Assembly: GCF_014595955.1 (NCBI RefSeq)
Contig: NZ_JABVCF010000004.1
Span: 1-64,000, forward strand
DNA from: Pseudaminobacter soli (ex Zhang et al. 2022)
Lineage (GTDB): Bacteria; Pseudomonadota; Alphaproteobacteria; Rhizobiales; Rhizobiaceae
DNA length: 64,000 nucleotides
Direction of reading: 5' to 3'
Program-made: the position numbers and the translations under genes
The notes under the pieces: model-generated
Databases searched by the model: none
Seen by the model: the letters and a program-made list of their open reading frames with translations, nothing else
What the model was told of the DNA's origin: nothing
Part shown: positions 44,947-53,763 of the stretch, piece by piece
Numbering within the stretch: the first letter of the stretch is position 1
Layout of the letters: the number at the start of each line of letters is the position of its first letter

Positions 44947-45885
44947 TCAGCCTTCGGCCCAGTGTCGGATAAGATGATGGGCGATTGCGCCTGGAGGCGG
45001 GACGAATATGCCGTCCGGATGGTCCTTCGCCAGCGCGGCAAGAACTTCCTCGCGGGAAAACCAGCGGCAATCCTCGAGTTCAGCCTCGTCGCGCCTGATC
45101 TCCTCGCTCAGCGCCTCGCCGAAACAGCCGATCATCAAGGAATAGGGGAACGGCCAGGGCTGGCTGGCGTGATAGACGACGCGGCCGAGCCGGATGCCTG
45201 ATTCCTCGAGGACCTCCCGCCGGACCGCCGCCTCGATCGTCTCGCCGGGCTCGATGAAGCCGGCGAGAGCGGAATACATGCCGGGCGCGAAATGGGCACC
45301 GCGGCCGAGCAGGCATTTGTCCCGCGTCACCGCCAGCATGATGGCGACGGGGTCGGTGCGGGGGAACAGTTCCAGGCCGCAGGAGGGACATTGCCGCTTG
45401 TAGCCGCCGATCCGCATCTCGGTCTCACTCCCGCAGCGGCCACAGAAGCGGTGATTGGCGTGCCAGGCGAGAAGGGCCGCGCCTTGCGCCAGCGCGCCCA
45501 GCGCAGGCGGCTCCAGCAGTCCCTGCATGTAGACCGAGCGGTAGTCGATCGCCTTGATCGTTTCAGGCAACTGCTCGGGCTCCACGCCCGCGACAACGGC
45601 CAGAACCGGTCCGGTCTCGTCATGGCCGAGGAGCACCGCTTCGGGGAGAAGCGTGCCGAGCCTCTCCGCTTCGGAAGGGTTGTAAAAGGCGTCAAGACCC
45701 GCGCCGTTCTGCCTGAGGTAGACCCGACCGCCGCGCAAAAGCAGCAGGCGCGCCATCGAGTGCTGCAGCGCCAGCTTGGCCGCGTCGTCGCTGCGTTTTT
45801 CGGCCTGTCTATCCAGGAGATTGCCGGCGAAGGCCACAAACTGGCTCGGTTCGCGCTCCGGGGCGTCGAAAAGGCTGAAGGGCAT
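44947..45885 (-). CDS. nudC: NAD(+)/NADH diphosphatase NudC
   Basis: This 312-residue Nudix hydrolase cleaves NADH (and NAD caps on RNA in E. coli). A four-cysteine zinc site is present (FCGRCGSETEMR and KRQCPSCGLELFPRTDP). The Nudix box is GFIEPGETIEAAVRREVLEESGI-type, starting near residue 212, and the NudC tag SQPWPFPYSLM follows it. These four elements in this order are diagnostic. It lies in a run of minus-strand genes with the HIT protein 33 bases upstream. Confidence 0.94.
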   Translation of the reverse strand: MPFSLFDAPEREPSQFVAFAGNLLDRQAEKRSDDAAKLALQHSMARLLLLRGGRVYLRQNGAGLDAFYNPSEAERLGTLLPEAVLLGHDETGPVLAVVAGVEPEQLPETIKAIDYRSVYMQGLLEPPALGALAQGAALLAWHANHRFCGRCGSETEMRIGGYKRQCPSCGLELFPRTDPVAIMLAVTRDKCLLGRGAHFAPGMYSALAGFIEPGETIEAAVRREVLEESGIRLGRVVYHASQPWPFPYSLMIGCFGEALSEEIRRDEAELEDCRWFSREEVLAALAKDHPDGIFVPPPGAIAHHLIRHWAEG

Positions 45886-45918
45886 GGCTGGCCGGCGGAT
45901 GGAAGTTGGGTGGCGACC

Positions 45919-46338
45919 CTACAGCGCCTTTCTCACCTTGTCGATCAGTCCGTGCATGGCGTCGGGCTGGTAGGGCACGCGCGAGCCATATCCCCAGACC
46001 GGCCCCGGCCAGCCCGGATCGCCTTCCGAACGGGCGATGACATGCACATGCAACTGACGCACGATATTGCCCAAGGCGCCGGAATTGATCTTGGTGCAGC
46101 CGGTCACGCGCTTGAGCGCATCCGCGACCATGTTGGTCTCGAAGGTGAGCATCGCCTGGTCGAGCGGGGTCAGGTCGTGCACCTCCTCGACCCCCGGACG
46201 CTGCGGGACCAGCAGCAGCCAAGGCCATCGGCAGTCGTTCATCAGCCTGAGCTCGCACAGCCCAAGCCACATCAGCGACACGCTGTCGGTATCCAGCCGC
46301 GCATCCAGTTCAAAACCGCCCTTCAGGTCAGGCAGCAT
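45919..46338 (-). CDS. HIT-family nucleotide-binding protein
   Basis: This 139-residue protein has the histidine-triad fold; the motif appears as RQLHVHVIARSEGD, near the C-terminus. WPWLLLVPQRPGVEEVHDLT is the first strand-helix block. HIT proteins hydrolyse nucleoside phosphoramidates and adenylated compounds. The ATG at 46338 has GGGAG upstream. The last histidine of the triad is replaced (HVHVIAR), as in the Hit-like protein group. It lies directly upstream of nudC. Confidence 0.85.
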   Translation of the reverse strand: MLPDLKGGFELDARLDTDSVSLMWLGLCELRLMNDCRWPWLLLVPQRPGVEEVHDLTPLDQAMLTFETNMVADALKRVTGCTKINSGALGNIVRQLHVHVIARSEGDPGWPGPVWGYGSRVPYQPDAMHGLIDKVRKAL

Positions 46339-46652
46339 CCGCGTCTCCCACAAATCTCGGGAAAGCTAGAGAGGCATGTGGGACCCGGCAAGGCATCGAT
46401 GTAATCGATCCCGAACTTTTCGCGCCGCTGTTGCACGGCATCGTGGACGGCCACCAGGCCTGTCTCGATGTGCCGCGCAGCAGCCCCGCCCAGCCTGACA
46501 TGGTCTGAACCTTACTCAGCATGCATCGGCTCGGGCAGGCACGCCACCCTGCGGCAGGCTCCGGCGCCGGCTGTGTCGGGTAGATCCGTCGATGGCCCAA
46601 GGGCAGCGGAAACGAGCCGCCGCGGCAACTTCGTTCGTGTCTAGGCCGGAGC
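46339..46652. other. Gap between GYD and HIT genes, possibly with a decayed coding fragment
   Basis: No complete gene is visible. On the minus strand, bases from about 46380 to 46500 read as a coding-like stretch (RHIETGLVAVHDAVQQRREK then FGIDYIDALPG), opened by a stop upstream and lacking a start. It might be the tail of an old gene, but the family could not be named. Confidence 0.25.
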
Positions 46653-46967
46653 CTAGGGTTTTGGCGCGGACGGGATCGAGCGGGCCAACTCGACAAACCT
46701 GTCCCACTCCAGAGCCGTCCAGATCTCCGTATCAGCATGACCGAACATGCGGATGATCGTGGCGACCTTCATCGCGGTCTCCACGTCCGGCGCGCTGAAG
46801 ATGTCGAGGTAATCTGCGGGGCCGAGAATCGTGTAGTTCGCGTCCCACTCTACCCCGGGGCACTCGGTCTTGATGCGGCGCGTGACCTCGTGGCTGAGAT
46901 CGACCAGCGAATTCGGCTGTTTCAGCGCTTCATGGTTCAAGCGGGTGAGCATGACGAAGCTTGGCAT
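46653..46967 (-). CDS. GYD domain-containing protein
   Basis: This 104-residue protein has the pattern of the GYD family: FVMLTRLNHEALKQPNSLVD, the central NYTILGPADYLDIFSAPDVE (where GYD would stand appears as GPADYLD) and TAMKVATIIRMFGHADTEIW. The fold is a ferredoxin-like dimer and the function is unknown. A clear GAGGAG site lies eight bases upstream of the ATG. Confidence 0.8.
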   Translation of the reverse strand: MPSFVMLTRLNHEALKQPNSLVDLSHEVTRRIKTECPGVEWDANYTILGPADYLDIFSAPDVETAMKVATIIRMFGHADTEIWTALEWDRFVELARSIPSAPKP

Positions 46968-47196
46968 GGCGCAAACTCCTCATCTGCAACGACCGCAGAG
47001 TGAAGCCCGGGCAATGTTGCCGCGCATTGACGGTGATCAAAGGCGGGCGCCTTGTCGCGAAGAGCAGTCCAGATCGCTCTTTAGAGTCAGTAATCGGCTC
47101 AACTGAGGCCGCTGGTCCAGCGCACTTGCAGCCTTGACACTGGACGGGAATTACTCCACGCCAAACCGACTAAGGCGATCTTTTTAGGGGGAAAAT

Positions 47197-47934
47197 TTGG
47201 CAAAGATTACCGGTTATTACGCAATCAATTTTGACGATCTAGATCTGAACTGGTACGCACGCAATCTTTACGGCGCGTCCTTCTACGACAACCAGAACAT
47301 CGTCTACAACGGAGCGACCTACAGCGACGTGTATCTGGTCAACGGCTATGACGGCTGGGCCGATCTCGGGCTCGCCTTCGGTGGCAGCGGCATAACGGTC
47401 AATCCGTCCACCGGCGCGATCACGGGCGGGACAGTCACCGGCCTAGTCGAAATGTTTTGGGACGGCAATCCGATCTGGATGGCGCAGGGCATCAGCATTT
47501 CGGCCAAGGCGATCTATGACGCCGCACTGACGCCTGGCACCGCAGACGAGCGGAACCTCATCGTGAAGGCACTGGCCGGCGCCGACACGTTCAACCTCTC
47601 AAACGGCAACGACGTGGTCGACGGGTTCGGTGGGGACGACACGCTGAATGGCCAAGGCGGCAACGATGTGCTGCGCGGAGGCACGGGCAACGATACGCTC
47701 AACGGCGGTGCCGGCAACGATACGCTCAACGGCGGCTCTGGCAAGGACAAGATGTCTGGCGGGACGGGCAACGACATCTATTACGTCGATTCCACGGGAG
47801 ACCAAACGATAGAGGCGGCCGGTGCCGGAACCGATACGGTGCGAGCCTACATCAGTTGGACTCTGGCGAGCAATCTTGAGCGCCTGGAGCTTCAGGGCTC
47901 CGGAAACCTGAACGGGACTGGCAATGCGTCCTGA
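47197..47934 (+). CDS. RTX calcium-binding repeat protein, N-terminal part (frameshifted gene)
   Basis: A TTG start at 47197 follows AGGGGG. The 245-residue frame has a unique N-terminal region (about 1-140, with YNGATYSDVYLVNGYDGWAD) and then RTX nonapeptides (GGDDTLNGQGGNDVLRGGTG and GNDTLNGGAGNDTLNGG), which bind calcium in secreted type I substrates. It ends with TLASNLERLELQGSGNLNGT-GNAS and a stop, exactly where the next repeat should continue. The continuation lies in another frame at 47958-48563. No type I secretion genes are in the window. Confidence 0.75.
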   Translation: MAKITGYYAINFDDLDLNWYARNLYGASFYDNQNIVYNGATYSDVYLVNGYDGWADLGLAFGGSGITVNPSTGAITGGTVTGLVEMFWDGNPIWMAQGISISAKAIYDAALTPGTADERNLIVKALAGADTFNLSNGNDVVDGFGGDDTLNGQGGNDVLRGGTGNDTLNGGAGNDTLNGGSGKDKMSGGTGNDIYYVDSTGDQTIEAAGAGTDTVRAYISWTLASNLERLELQGSGNLNGTGNAS

Positions 47935-48134
47935 ACGGCGGCGCGGGCAACGACACTATGTCGGGCGGCGCGGGCAACGACACCTACATCGTTGGTTCGA
48001 TTGGCGACCAGACTATCGAATCGGCTGGTGGCGGCACCGATACTGTCAAATCCTCCATCAGTTGGACGCTGGCGAGCTATATCGAGCGACTCGAACTCCA
48101 GGGTTCCGGCAACCTGAACGGAACGGGCAATGCG
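47761..48134 (+). repeat. Two 168-bp direct repeats inside the RTX gene
   Basis: Unit A is 47761-47928 and unit B 47967-48134. Both encode GxGND-Y-V-S-GDQTIE...SWTLAS...ERLELQGSGNLNGTGNA with few differences. They start 206 bases apart, which is not a multiple of three, so the second copy is out of frame with the first. Confidence 0.85.
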
Positions 48135-48563
48135 CTCGCGAATACAATCCGCGGTAATTCCGGCGACAACACCCTGAAGGGCGGTGCCGGCAACGACTTC
48201 CTTGCAGGCGCGCTTGGCAAGGACACGCTCGTCGGCGGCGCGGGGGCGGATACCTTCTTCTTCGATACTGCTCTCGGTGCGGGCAACGTCGACACCATCA
48301 CCGACTTCGACGTGCCGAGCGACACAATCCGTCTGGAGAACTCGGTGTTCAAGGCGATCGTCGGCACCGGAATCTTGACGGCGGCACAGTTCGTCAAGAA
48401 CGCCAGCGGCAAGGCCATGGATGCGAATGATCGCATCATCTATGAGACCGACACCGGCCGCTTGATCTATGACAGCAATGGCAGCGCCAGTGGCGGCGCG
48501 GTTGAGTTCGCCGTGCTCAAACCAGGTCTGGCGCTCACCGCGGCTGACTTCGTCATCGTCTAG
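47958..48563 (+). CDS. RTX protein, C-terminal part (frameshifted gene)
   Basis: These 201 residues continue the RTX protein in another frame. They contain GGAGNDTYIVGSIGDQTIES, the nonapeptide block GDNTLKGGAGNDFLAG, and the serralysin-like C-terminal module (GGAGADTFFFDTALGAGNVD, then TITDFDVPSDTIRLENSVF), ending ALTAADFVIV. That terminal hydrophobic end is the usual type I secretion signal. The internal ATG at 47958 has no good ribosome binding site, so this is the second half of one broken gene rather than a separate one. Confidence 0.7.
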   Translation: MSGGAGNDTYIVGSIGDQTIESAGGGTDTVKSSISWTLASYIERLELQGSGNLNGTGNALANTIRGNSGDNTLKGGAGNDFLAGALGKDTLVGGAGADTFFFDTALGAGNVDTITDFDVPSDTIRLENSVFKAIVGTGILTAAQFVKNASGKAMDANDRIIYETDTGRLIYDSNGSASGGAVEFAVLKPGLALTAADFVIV

Positions 48564-48742
48564 GAAAGCGAAAGGTGCGCCTGCTTGCTCCTCTGCTGAA
48601 GGGCAGCTTGGTGAGCAGTTCGCCTTCGGCCGGATCGCATTCTTCCGCCAGTCCGCCTTTGCGCGGACACGCGATCTGCGCGCTCGGCGGTAACCAAGGC
48701 CGGGCCGCGGGTGCGGCGCGGCCCCTGGGAGGATTGCGGACC

Positions 48743-48919
48743 CTAACCTTCCGCCTTCATCGTCTTTGCGATCTCGAGCAGCTTCGCACGATCGGCACCG
48801 TGTTCTTGCACAAGCTCCTTCGCCTGGAGCGGCGAGAGGTCGGTGTTCTCGACGAGATAGCGGATCGCGTCCTCGCGCTCACTGTGGTGATCGAGCCATT
48901 CGTTCTTGTCCTCGGCCAT
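48743..48919 (-). CDS. Small DUF3606-like protein (58 residues)
   Basis: An ATG at 48919 follows GGAGG by about five bases. The 58-residue product begins MAEDKNEWLDHHSEREDAIR and contains YLVENTDLSPLQAKELVQEH and KLLEIAKTMKAEG. The helix-turn-helix-like layout (an aromatic residue, then a short loop, then a valine-rich helix) recalls DUF3606 proteins, but the match is loose. The function is unknown. It stands alone between the RTX gene and PBP1A. Confidence 0.6.
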   Translation of the reverse strand: MAEDKNEWLDHHSEREDAIRYLVENTDLSPLQAKELVQEHGADRAKLLEIAKTMKAEG

Positions 48920-49101
48920 CGCAACCTCCTGTCCTTGCTTCCGAAACAGACCTCGACCATCGAAGTTCCCAAGCAGCAGTTCGATCGAACTAAGTCACTG
49001 AACGAAAACGGCTTCCACAACCGCGGCATTAACAGCCCCTTAAATCGCCGCATTTACGCTACAACCCCTGCCCTTGGGCAACGGGGAAGACGATTCAGCT
49101 A

Positions 49102-51507
49102 ATGGCTAGACGCAGCGGCACGCGCATCGAACCGACCTTCGACGCCCCGTCGCGCGGCAGGGACTCCGACGATTTCTCGTTGGATGAAGACGATCGCGTC
49201 ATACCGAGCGCGCCCAGGCGCTCCCGAGGCAGCCGCAAGCAGCCTTCGAATCGGAAAGCACCGAAGGAAAGGCGAAGCAGAAAGGCGCGCCGTGGCTTCG
49301 GCCTTGGCCGCCTGATCTACTGGTGTCTCGTCCTGGCGCTGTGGGCCGGCATCGGACTTGCCGGGCTGGTCGCCTGGTATGGGGCGCAGTTGCCCAGCGT
49401 GGCCAACTGGACCGTCCCGGAACGTCCGCCGAACGTGAAAATCGTGGCCGTCGACGGCGTGCAGATTGCCAACCGCGGCATGACCGGCGGCGAGGCCGTC
49501 GGCCTCCACGAGATGTCGCCCTATATTCCGCAGGCGGTCATGGCCATTGAGGACCGCCGCTTCTACTCGCATTTCGGCGTGGATCCGATCGGACTCGCGC
49601 GGGCGTTCGCGCACAACCTGATCCAGGGCGGCTTCAGTCAGGGCGGCTCGACGCTGACGCAGCAGCTCGCCAAGAACCTTTTCCTGAAGCCGGACCGCAC
49701 GCTCGAACGCAAGGTGCAGGAGGTGATGCTCGCGCTCTGGCTCGAGCACAAATACGACAAGGACCAGATCCTCGAAATGTACCTCAACCGGGTCTATTTC
49801 GGATCGGGCGCCTATGGCGTCGACGCTGCCGCGCGCCGCTATTTCGGCAAATCCGCGCGCGACGTGACGCTCTCGGAGGCAGCCCTGTTGGCGGGCCTGC
49901 TCAAGGCGCCGTCGCGGCTTTCCCCGGCACGCGACCCCAAGGCGGCGGATGCCCGTGCCCGGCTCGTGCTCGCCGCCATGCGCGACGAAGACATGATCGG
50001 CGAGGCGGAACTGGCGGACGCGGCCAACGCGCCGGCGACGCGAGCCGTGTCCTTCTGGACGGGCTCCGAGAACTATGTGGCCGACCGCGTGATGGGCGAG
50101 TTGCCAACGCTCATCGGCGACGTACGCTCCGACATCGTGGTCGAGACAACGATCGACCTGACGCTCCAGCAGCTTGCCGAAAAATCCATCCGCCGCCTGG
50201 TCGACGAGAACGGCAAGAAGCTCAACGTCAGCCAGGGGGCGCTGGTATCGATCGACAACACCGGGGCGGTGCGGGCGATGGTCGGCGGCTACGACTATGC
50301 CGATAGCCAATTCGACCGCGCCTCGGAAGCCCGCCGGCAGCCCGGGTCGGCCTTCAAGCCCTTCGTGTTCCTGGCCGCGCTGGAGCAGGGCGCACGGCCG
50401 GACAGCATTCGCAACGACGCGCCGATCAAGATCGGCAAATGGTCGCCGGTGAACTACAACGGCAAGTACTACGGCGATGTCACGCTGGCGACGGCGCTGG
50501 CGAAATCGCTGAACTCGGTGGCCGCGCAGTTGGTCGTGGAAGTCGGCGCGGGCTCCGTGGTCGAGGCGGCGCAGCGCGTGGGCATCGATTCGGAGCTCCA
50601 GGCCAACAACGCCATCGCGCTCGGCACTTCGGAGGTGACGCCGCTCGAACTCACCGCGGCCTACGTTCCCTTCGCCAATGGCGGCTTCCGGCCGGAAGTA
50701 CATTTCGTGAAGCGCGTGACCACGCCGCAGGGCGAGGTGCTGTACGAAGACAAGTCCGCCCAGATGCCGCGCGTGATCAGCCCCGAGATCGTCGGCATGA
50801 TGAACGTCATGATGTCGGAGACGCTGTCGGACGGCACCGCCACCAAAGCCCGCTTCCACTGGCCGGCGGCGGGCAAGACCGGCACGAGCCAAAAATCGCG
50901 CGACGCCTGGTTCGTCGGCTATACGGCCAACCTCACCACCGGCGTGTGGTTCGGTAATGACGACGGCTCGCCGATGAAGAAGGTCACCGGCGGGGCGCTG
51001 CCGGCGCTCGCCTGGCATGAATTCATGACCGCCGCGCACGAGGGCGTCCCGGTGGCGCCGCTGCCCGGAAAATGGCAGCCCTCCACGCCCGACCTTTTCG
51101 ACGAGGGTGTTCCTGACGCGGCAATGGCCGAACAGGTTTGGCCGGAACCCGAAGCCGGGGAGGGGAGGACCGGAACGCCCATCGCCGACGCAGTGGCCGA
51201 ATGGCTCAGTCCCGAGGACGGCTCTCCGGACGTCGAGCCGGTGCCCGCTAAGCGCGAGACGATCGAGGCTCCGCCCATGCCGACGGCCCGGCCACGCGAA
51301 GTGCGCCCGGCCCAGGTCGAGACGTCCAGACGGGCAGCCGAACGCCCCGCCCGTGCGGTGGCGCCGCAAGGGAGCCGGCCCGAAATGGTCGACGCCGACG
51401 ATTCGACCGCCTCGCTCCGTCGCCCGGTGCCGCGCGCCGAGGTCGGCGGCCCGCCGACGCGCCGCGAGACGTCGATCCTCGACGTCATATTCGGCAATGG
51501 CGGCTGA
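49102..51507 (+). CDS. Bifunctional penicillin-binding protein 1A-type transglycosylase/transpeptidase
   Basis: This 801-residue class A PBP polymerises and crosslinks peptidoglycan. A basic cytosolic tail (1-75) is followed by one membrane helix (about 76-98). The GT51 domain has the catalytic E150 in IEDRRFYSHFGVDPIG and GGSTLTQQLAKNLFL. The transpeptidase domain has S416-x-x-K419 (PGSAFKPF), SLNSVAAQL and K592-T-G (GKTGTSQ). A disordered, proline/arginine-rich tail runs from about 690. The cyclase gene overlaps its last 11 bases. It lacks the OB-fold insert of E. coli PBP1A, as in the shorter rhizobial form. Confidence 0.92.
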   Translation: MARRSGTRIEPTFDAPSRGRDSDDFSLDEDDRVIPSAPRRSRGSRKQPSNRKAPKERRSRKARRGFGLGRLIYWCLVLALWAGIGLAGLVAWYGAQLPSVANWTVPERPPNVKIVAVDGVQIANRGMTGGEAVGLHEMSPYIPQAVMAIEDRRFYSHFGVDPIGLARAFAHNLIQGGFSQGGSTLTQQLAKNLFLKPDRTLERKVQEVMLALWLEHKYDKDQILEMYLNRVYFGSGAYGVDAAARRYFGKSARDVTLSEAALLAGLLKAPSRLSPARDPKAADARARLVLAAMRDEDMIGEAELADAANAPATRAVSFWTGSENYVADRVMGELPTLIGDVRSDIVVETTIDLTLQQLAEKSIRRLVDENGKKLNVSQGALVSIDNTGAVRAMVGGYDYADSQFDRASEARRQPGSAFKPFVFLAALEQGARPDSIRNDAPIKIGKWSPVNYNGKYYGDVTLATALAKSLNSVAAQLVVEVGAGSVVEAAQRVGIDSELQANNAIALGTSEVTPLELTAAYVPFANGGFRPEVHFVKRVTTPQGEVLYEDKSAQMPRVISPEIVGMMNVMMSETLSDGTATKARFHWPAAGKTGTSQKSRDAWFVGYTANLTTGVWFGNDDGSPMKKVTGGALPALAWHEFMTAAHEGVPVAPLPGKWQPSTPDLFDEGVPDAAMAEQVWPEPEAGEGRTGTPIADAVAEWLSPEDGSPDVEPVPAKRETIEAPPMPTARPREVRPAQVETSRRAAERPARAVAPQGSRPEMVDADDSTASLRRPVPRAEVGGPPTRRETSILDVIFGNGG

Positions 51508-53491
51508 GGGGAACAGCAGGCCGCCTACAGAGCCCGGTCCGGGCGTCCCCGCACGCGCAGATGGTTCACAGCCTGTGTCCCAAGCCGCCGCCGCGCGCCG
51601 GACCCATCCGCTGCAGACGCTGCTGGCGCTCACCACGGTCACGCTCATCCTGGTCGTTTCGGCGGCGCTGATCGGATTGGGGTTCTACCGAGCGCGAAAC
51701 GCGATCATCGCGGACGCCAACCAGGACATGCGCGTCTTTTCGGAGCGGCTGGTCGAGCGGCTGAACGCGCTGTCGACCCAGACGGTCGCCGCCGTCGGCA
51801 TCATATCCTCGATCCCCAATGCCTTCCTGGTGCCGCCGCCGGGGCGCGATCGGGACAAGGCGATCTTCCTGCGCGAGATCCTGAAGCAGGTCCCGCAGCT
51901 CGACGGCGTCTATGCCGGCTATCCCGACGGTTCGTTCTTCCATGCGGTGAGGCTGGGCGGCGGCTGGACGGAAGCGCTCGATGCGCCCGCAAACGCGGTG
52001 GTCGCCTACCGCACGATCACCCAGCAGGCCGGCGGCGGAATGCTGGACGTCGCCTTCGAGGACGCGGCCGGCAATGTGATCCGGGAGGACCATGGCCTGC
52101 CGACGTCGTTCGATCCAAGGACGCGGCCTTGGTACAAGGCGGCGGCGGGCCTGCCGGAGACCGTCACCATCGGCCCCTACGCCATGGCGACCACCCACAA
52201 TCTCGGCATCGCCATCGCCCAGTCGCATAGTGCAAACCGCCAGATCGTGATCGCCGCCGACATCGTGCTCGACACCATCACCGACTTCCTCGCATCGGAG
52301 AAGATGACGCCCGGCTCGGAGGCTTTTATCGTCGACACGTCCGGCAATCCGGTGATCCACTCGGACAGCGCCTTCATGGACCGGCTGATGGCGACTCAGT
52401 TGCCGGGAGGGACGGGGTCGCTGCCGCCCGACCCGATCGTCGACAGCATCCGCTCGAACGACAGCTGGACCGACGCGCCGCGGCTGATCGAGGCCGCCGG
52501 CCGCACCTATCTGGTGCTGGTCACGCCGATCCGGTCACGGCTGCTGCTGCCCTACCATCGGGTGGTTGTTACAGCGCCCATGGACGAGTTGATCGCGCCG
52601 GCGCGCCGCGCGCTCCTGCACGGGGGGGCGATCGCGCTGCTCGTCGTGGTCGCCGCCGTGCTGGCGGCGCTGCTGATCGCCCGGCTGATCACGCAATCGC
52701 TGCAGCGCCTCACCCAGAGCGCACAGCGGCTGCAGAACCTCGACTTCGTCACGCCGGTCGAGGTGCGCTCGCGGGTGAGCGAGATCTCCTCGCTCAGCCG
52801 GGCGATGAACCGGGCGCGCGACGCCATCCACACCTTCATGCTCTACGTGCCCAAGGAGTTCGTGCGCCGGGGTTTTCTGGCCGGCCATTTCACCGGCCGC
52901 GCCGGCGCGCGCCAGGAGGTGACGGCGCTCTTCACCGACATCTACGACTTTACCAAGATCAGCGAGGAGCACGGGCCCGAGCAGGTGGTGGCGATGCTGT
53001 CGGACTATTTCGACATTCTGGACGAAACGGTCGAGGCGCATCACGGCTCGATCATCCAGTTCCTCGGCGATTCGATCTTCGCCATGTGGAACGCCCCGGA
53101 GGCCGACCCCGACCATGCCGAGCACGCCTGCCGGGCGGCACTCGACGCCTGCGCCCGGCTGGAAACCTTCAACGAGAGCCAGGCGGCAAAGGGCCTGCCG
53201 GCCTTCCGCACCCGTTTCGGCATCCATACCGGCCAGGCGGTGGTGGGCAGCGTCGGCGCGCGCGAGCGGCTGCAGTACACGGCGATGGGCGACACCATCA
53301 ACGTCGCCTCGCGGCTGGAGGGCATGAACAAGGAGACGGGCACCGCCATCCTCGCCAGCCGCGCGGTGCGCGACGCCTGCCTGGGAAAAATCGAGTTTCG
53401 CCCGCTCGGCCGGGCGCAGGCGCGGGGGCGCGGCGAGGCGATCGAGATTTTTGAGGTGGTGGGGGTGCGGGAGGGGCCGGCTCGCCCTTGA
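51497..53491 (+). CDS. Membrane-bound class III adenylate/guanylate cyclase with Cache and HAMP domains
   Basis: This 664-residue protein starts at an ATG overlapping the PBP1A stop region. Helix 1 (about 38-60, LLALTTVTLILVVSAALIGL) leads into a periplasmic double-Cache-like sensor (60-365). Helix 2 (GGAIALLVVVAAVLAALLIA) is followed by a HAMP domain and a class III cyclase domain (about 480-660). Metal aspartates are in VTALFTDIYDFTKISEEHGP and IIQFLGDSIFAMWNAPE, with the late YTAMGDTINVASRLEGMNK. cAMP production in response to a periplasmic ligand is expected. A lone HAMP-Cache design with coupling to PBP1A is unusual. Confidence 0.88.
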   Translation: MAAEGNSRPPTEPGPGVPARADGSQPVSQAAAARRTHPLQTLLALTTVTLILVVSAALIGLGFYRARNAIIADANQDMRVFSERLVERLNALSTQTVAAVGIISSIPNAFLVPPPGRDRDKAIFLREILKQVPQLDGVYAGYPDGSFFHAVRLGGGWTEALDAPANAVVAYRTITQQAGGGMLDVAFEDAAGNVIREDHGLPTSFDPRTRPWYKAAAGLPETVTIGPYAMATTHNLGIAIAQSHSANRQIVIAADIVLDTITDFLASEKMTPGSEAFIVDTSGNPVIHSDSAFMDRLMATQLPGGTGSLPPDPIVDSIRSNDSWTDAPRLIEAAGRTYLVLVTPIRSRLLLPYHRVVVTAPMDELIAPARRALLHGGAIALLVVVAAVLAALLIARLITQSLQRLTQSAQRLQNLDFVTPVEVRSRVSEISSLSRAMNRARDAIHTFMLYVPKEFVRRGFLAGHFTGRAGARQEVTALFTDIYDFTKISEEHGPEQVVAMLSDYFDILDETVEAHHGSIIQFLGDSIFAMWNAPEADPDHAEHACRAALDACARLETFNESQAAKGLPAFRTRFGIHTGQAVVGSVGARERLQYTAMGDTINVASRLEGMNKETGTAILASRAVRDACLGKIEFRPLGRAQARGRGEAIEIFEVVGVREGPARP

Positions 53492-53509
53492 GGCCGAGTG
53501 CCGCGTTCC

Positions 53510-53660
53510 CCCTCCCCCTCGAGGGGAGGGTGCCGAGCGAAGCGAGGCGGGAGGGGTCATGTCGGCCGTGCTCAACCTTCCATTTGCGCCGCGCGCGGCC
53601 TCTGCCGACCCCCTCTGGCCGCTTCGCGGCCATCTCCCCCTCAAGGGGGGAGAGGCGTGC
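53510..53660. repeat. Cluster of REP/RIME-like palindromes
   Basis: Three GC-rich palindromes follow one another, with C-run and G-run arms facing each other (CCCTCCCC...GGGGAGGG, then TGGCCGCTTCGCGGCCA, then CTCCCCCTCAAGGGGGGAG). The pattern is typical of mobile intergenic palindromes in Mesorhizobium-like genomes. The assignment is by pattern only. Confidence 0.55.
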
Positions 53661-53711
53661 CGGCGCCTCGCCACGCCCTGCCAAAGCAGTCTGGCCATTG
53701 TTCGGGAAGAC

Positions 53712-53763
53712 GGGCGGCCGCGAGGTCGCGCAGCTTCTTTTATGTGCGACCTCGCGGCCGCCC
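53712..53763. repeat. Perfect 18-bp inverted repeat
   Basis: GGGCGGCCGCGAGGTCGC at 53712-53729 is exactly complementary to the sequence at 53746-53763, with a 16-base AT-rich loop. It could end transcription of the cyclase gene from the left, or be a repeat-element core. Confidence 0.75.
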
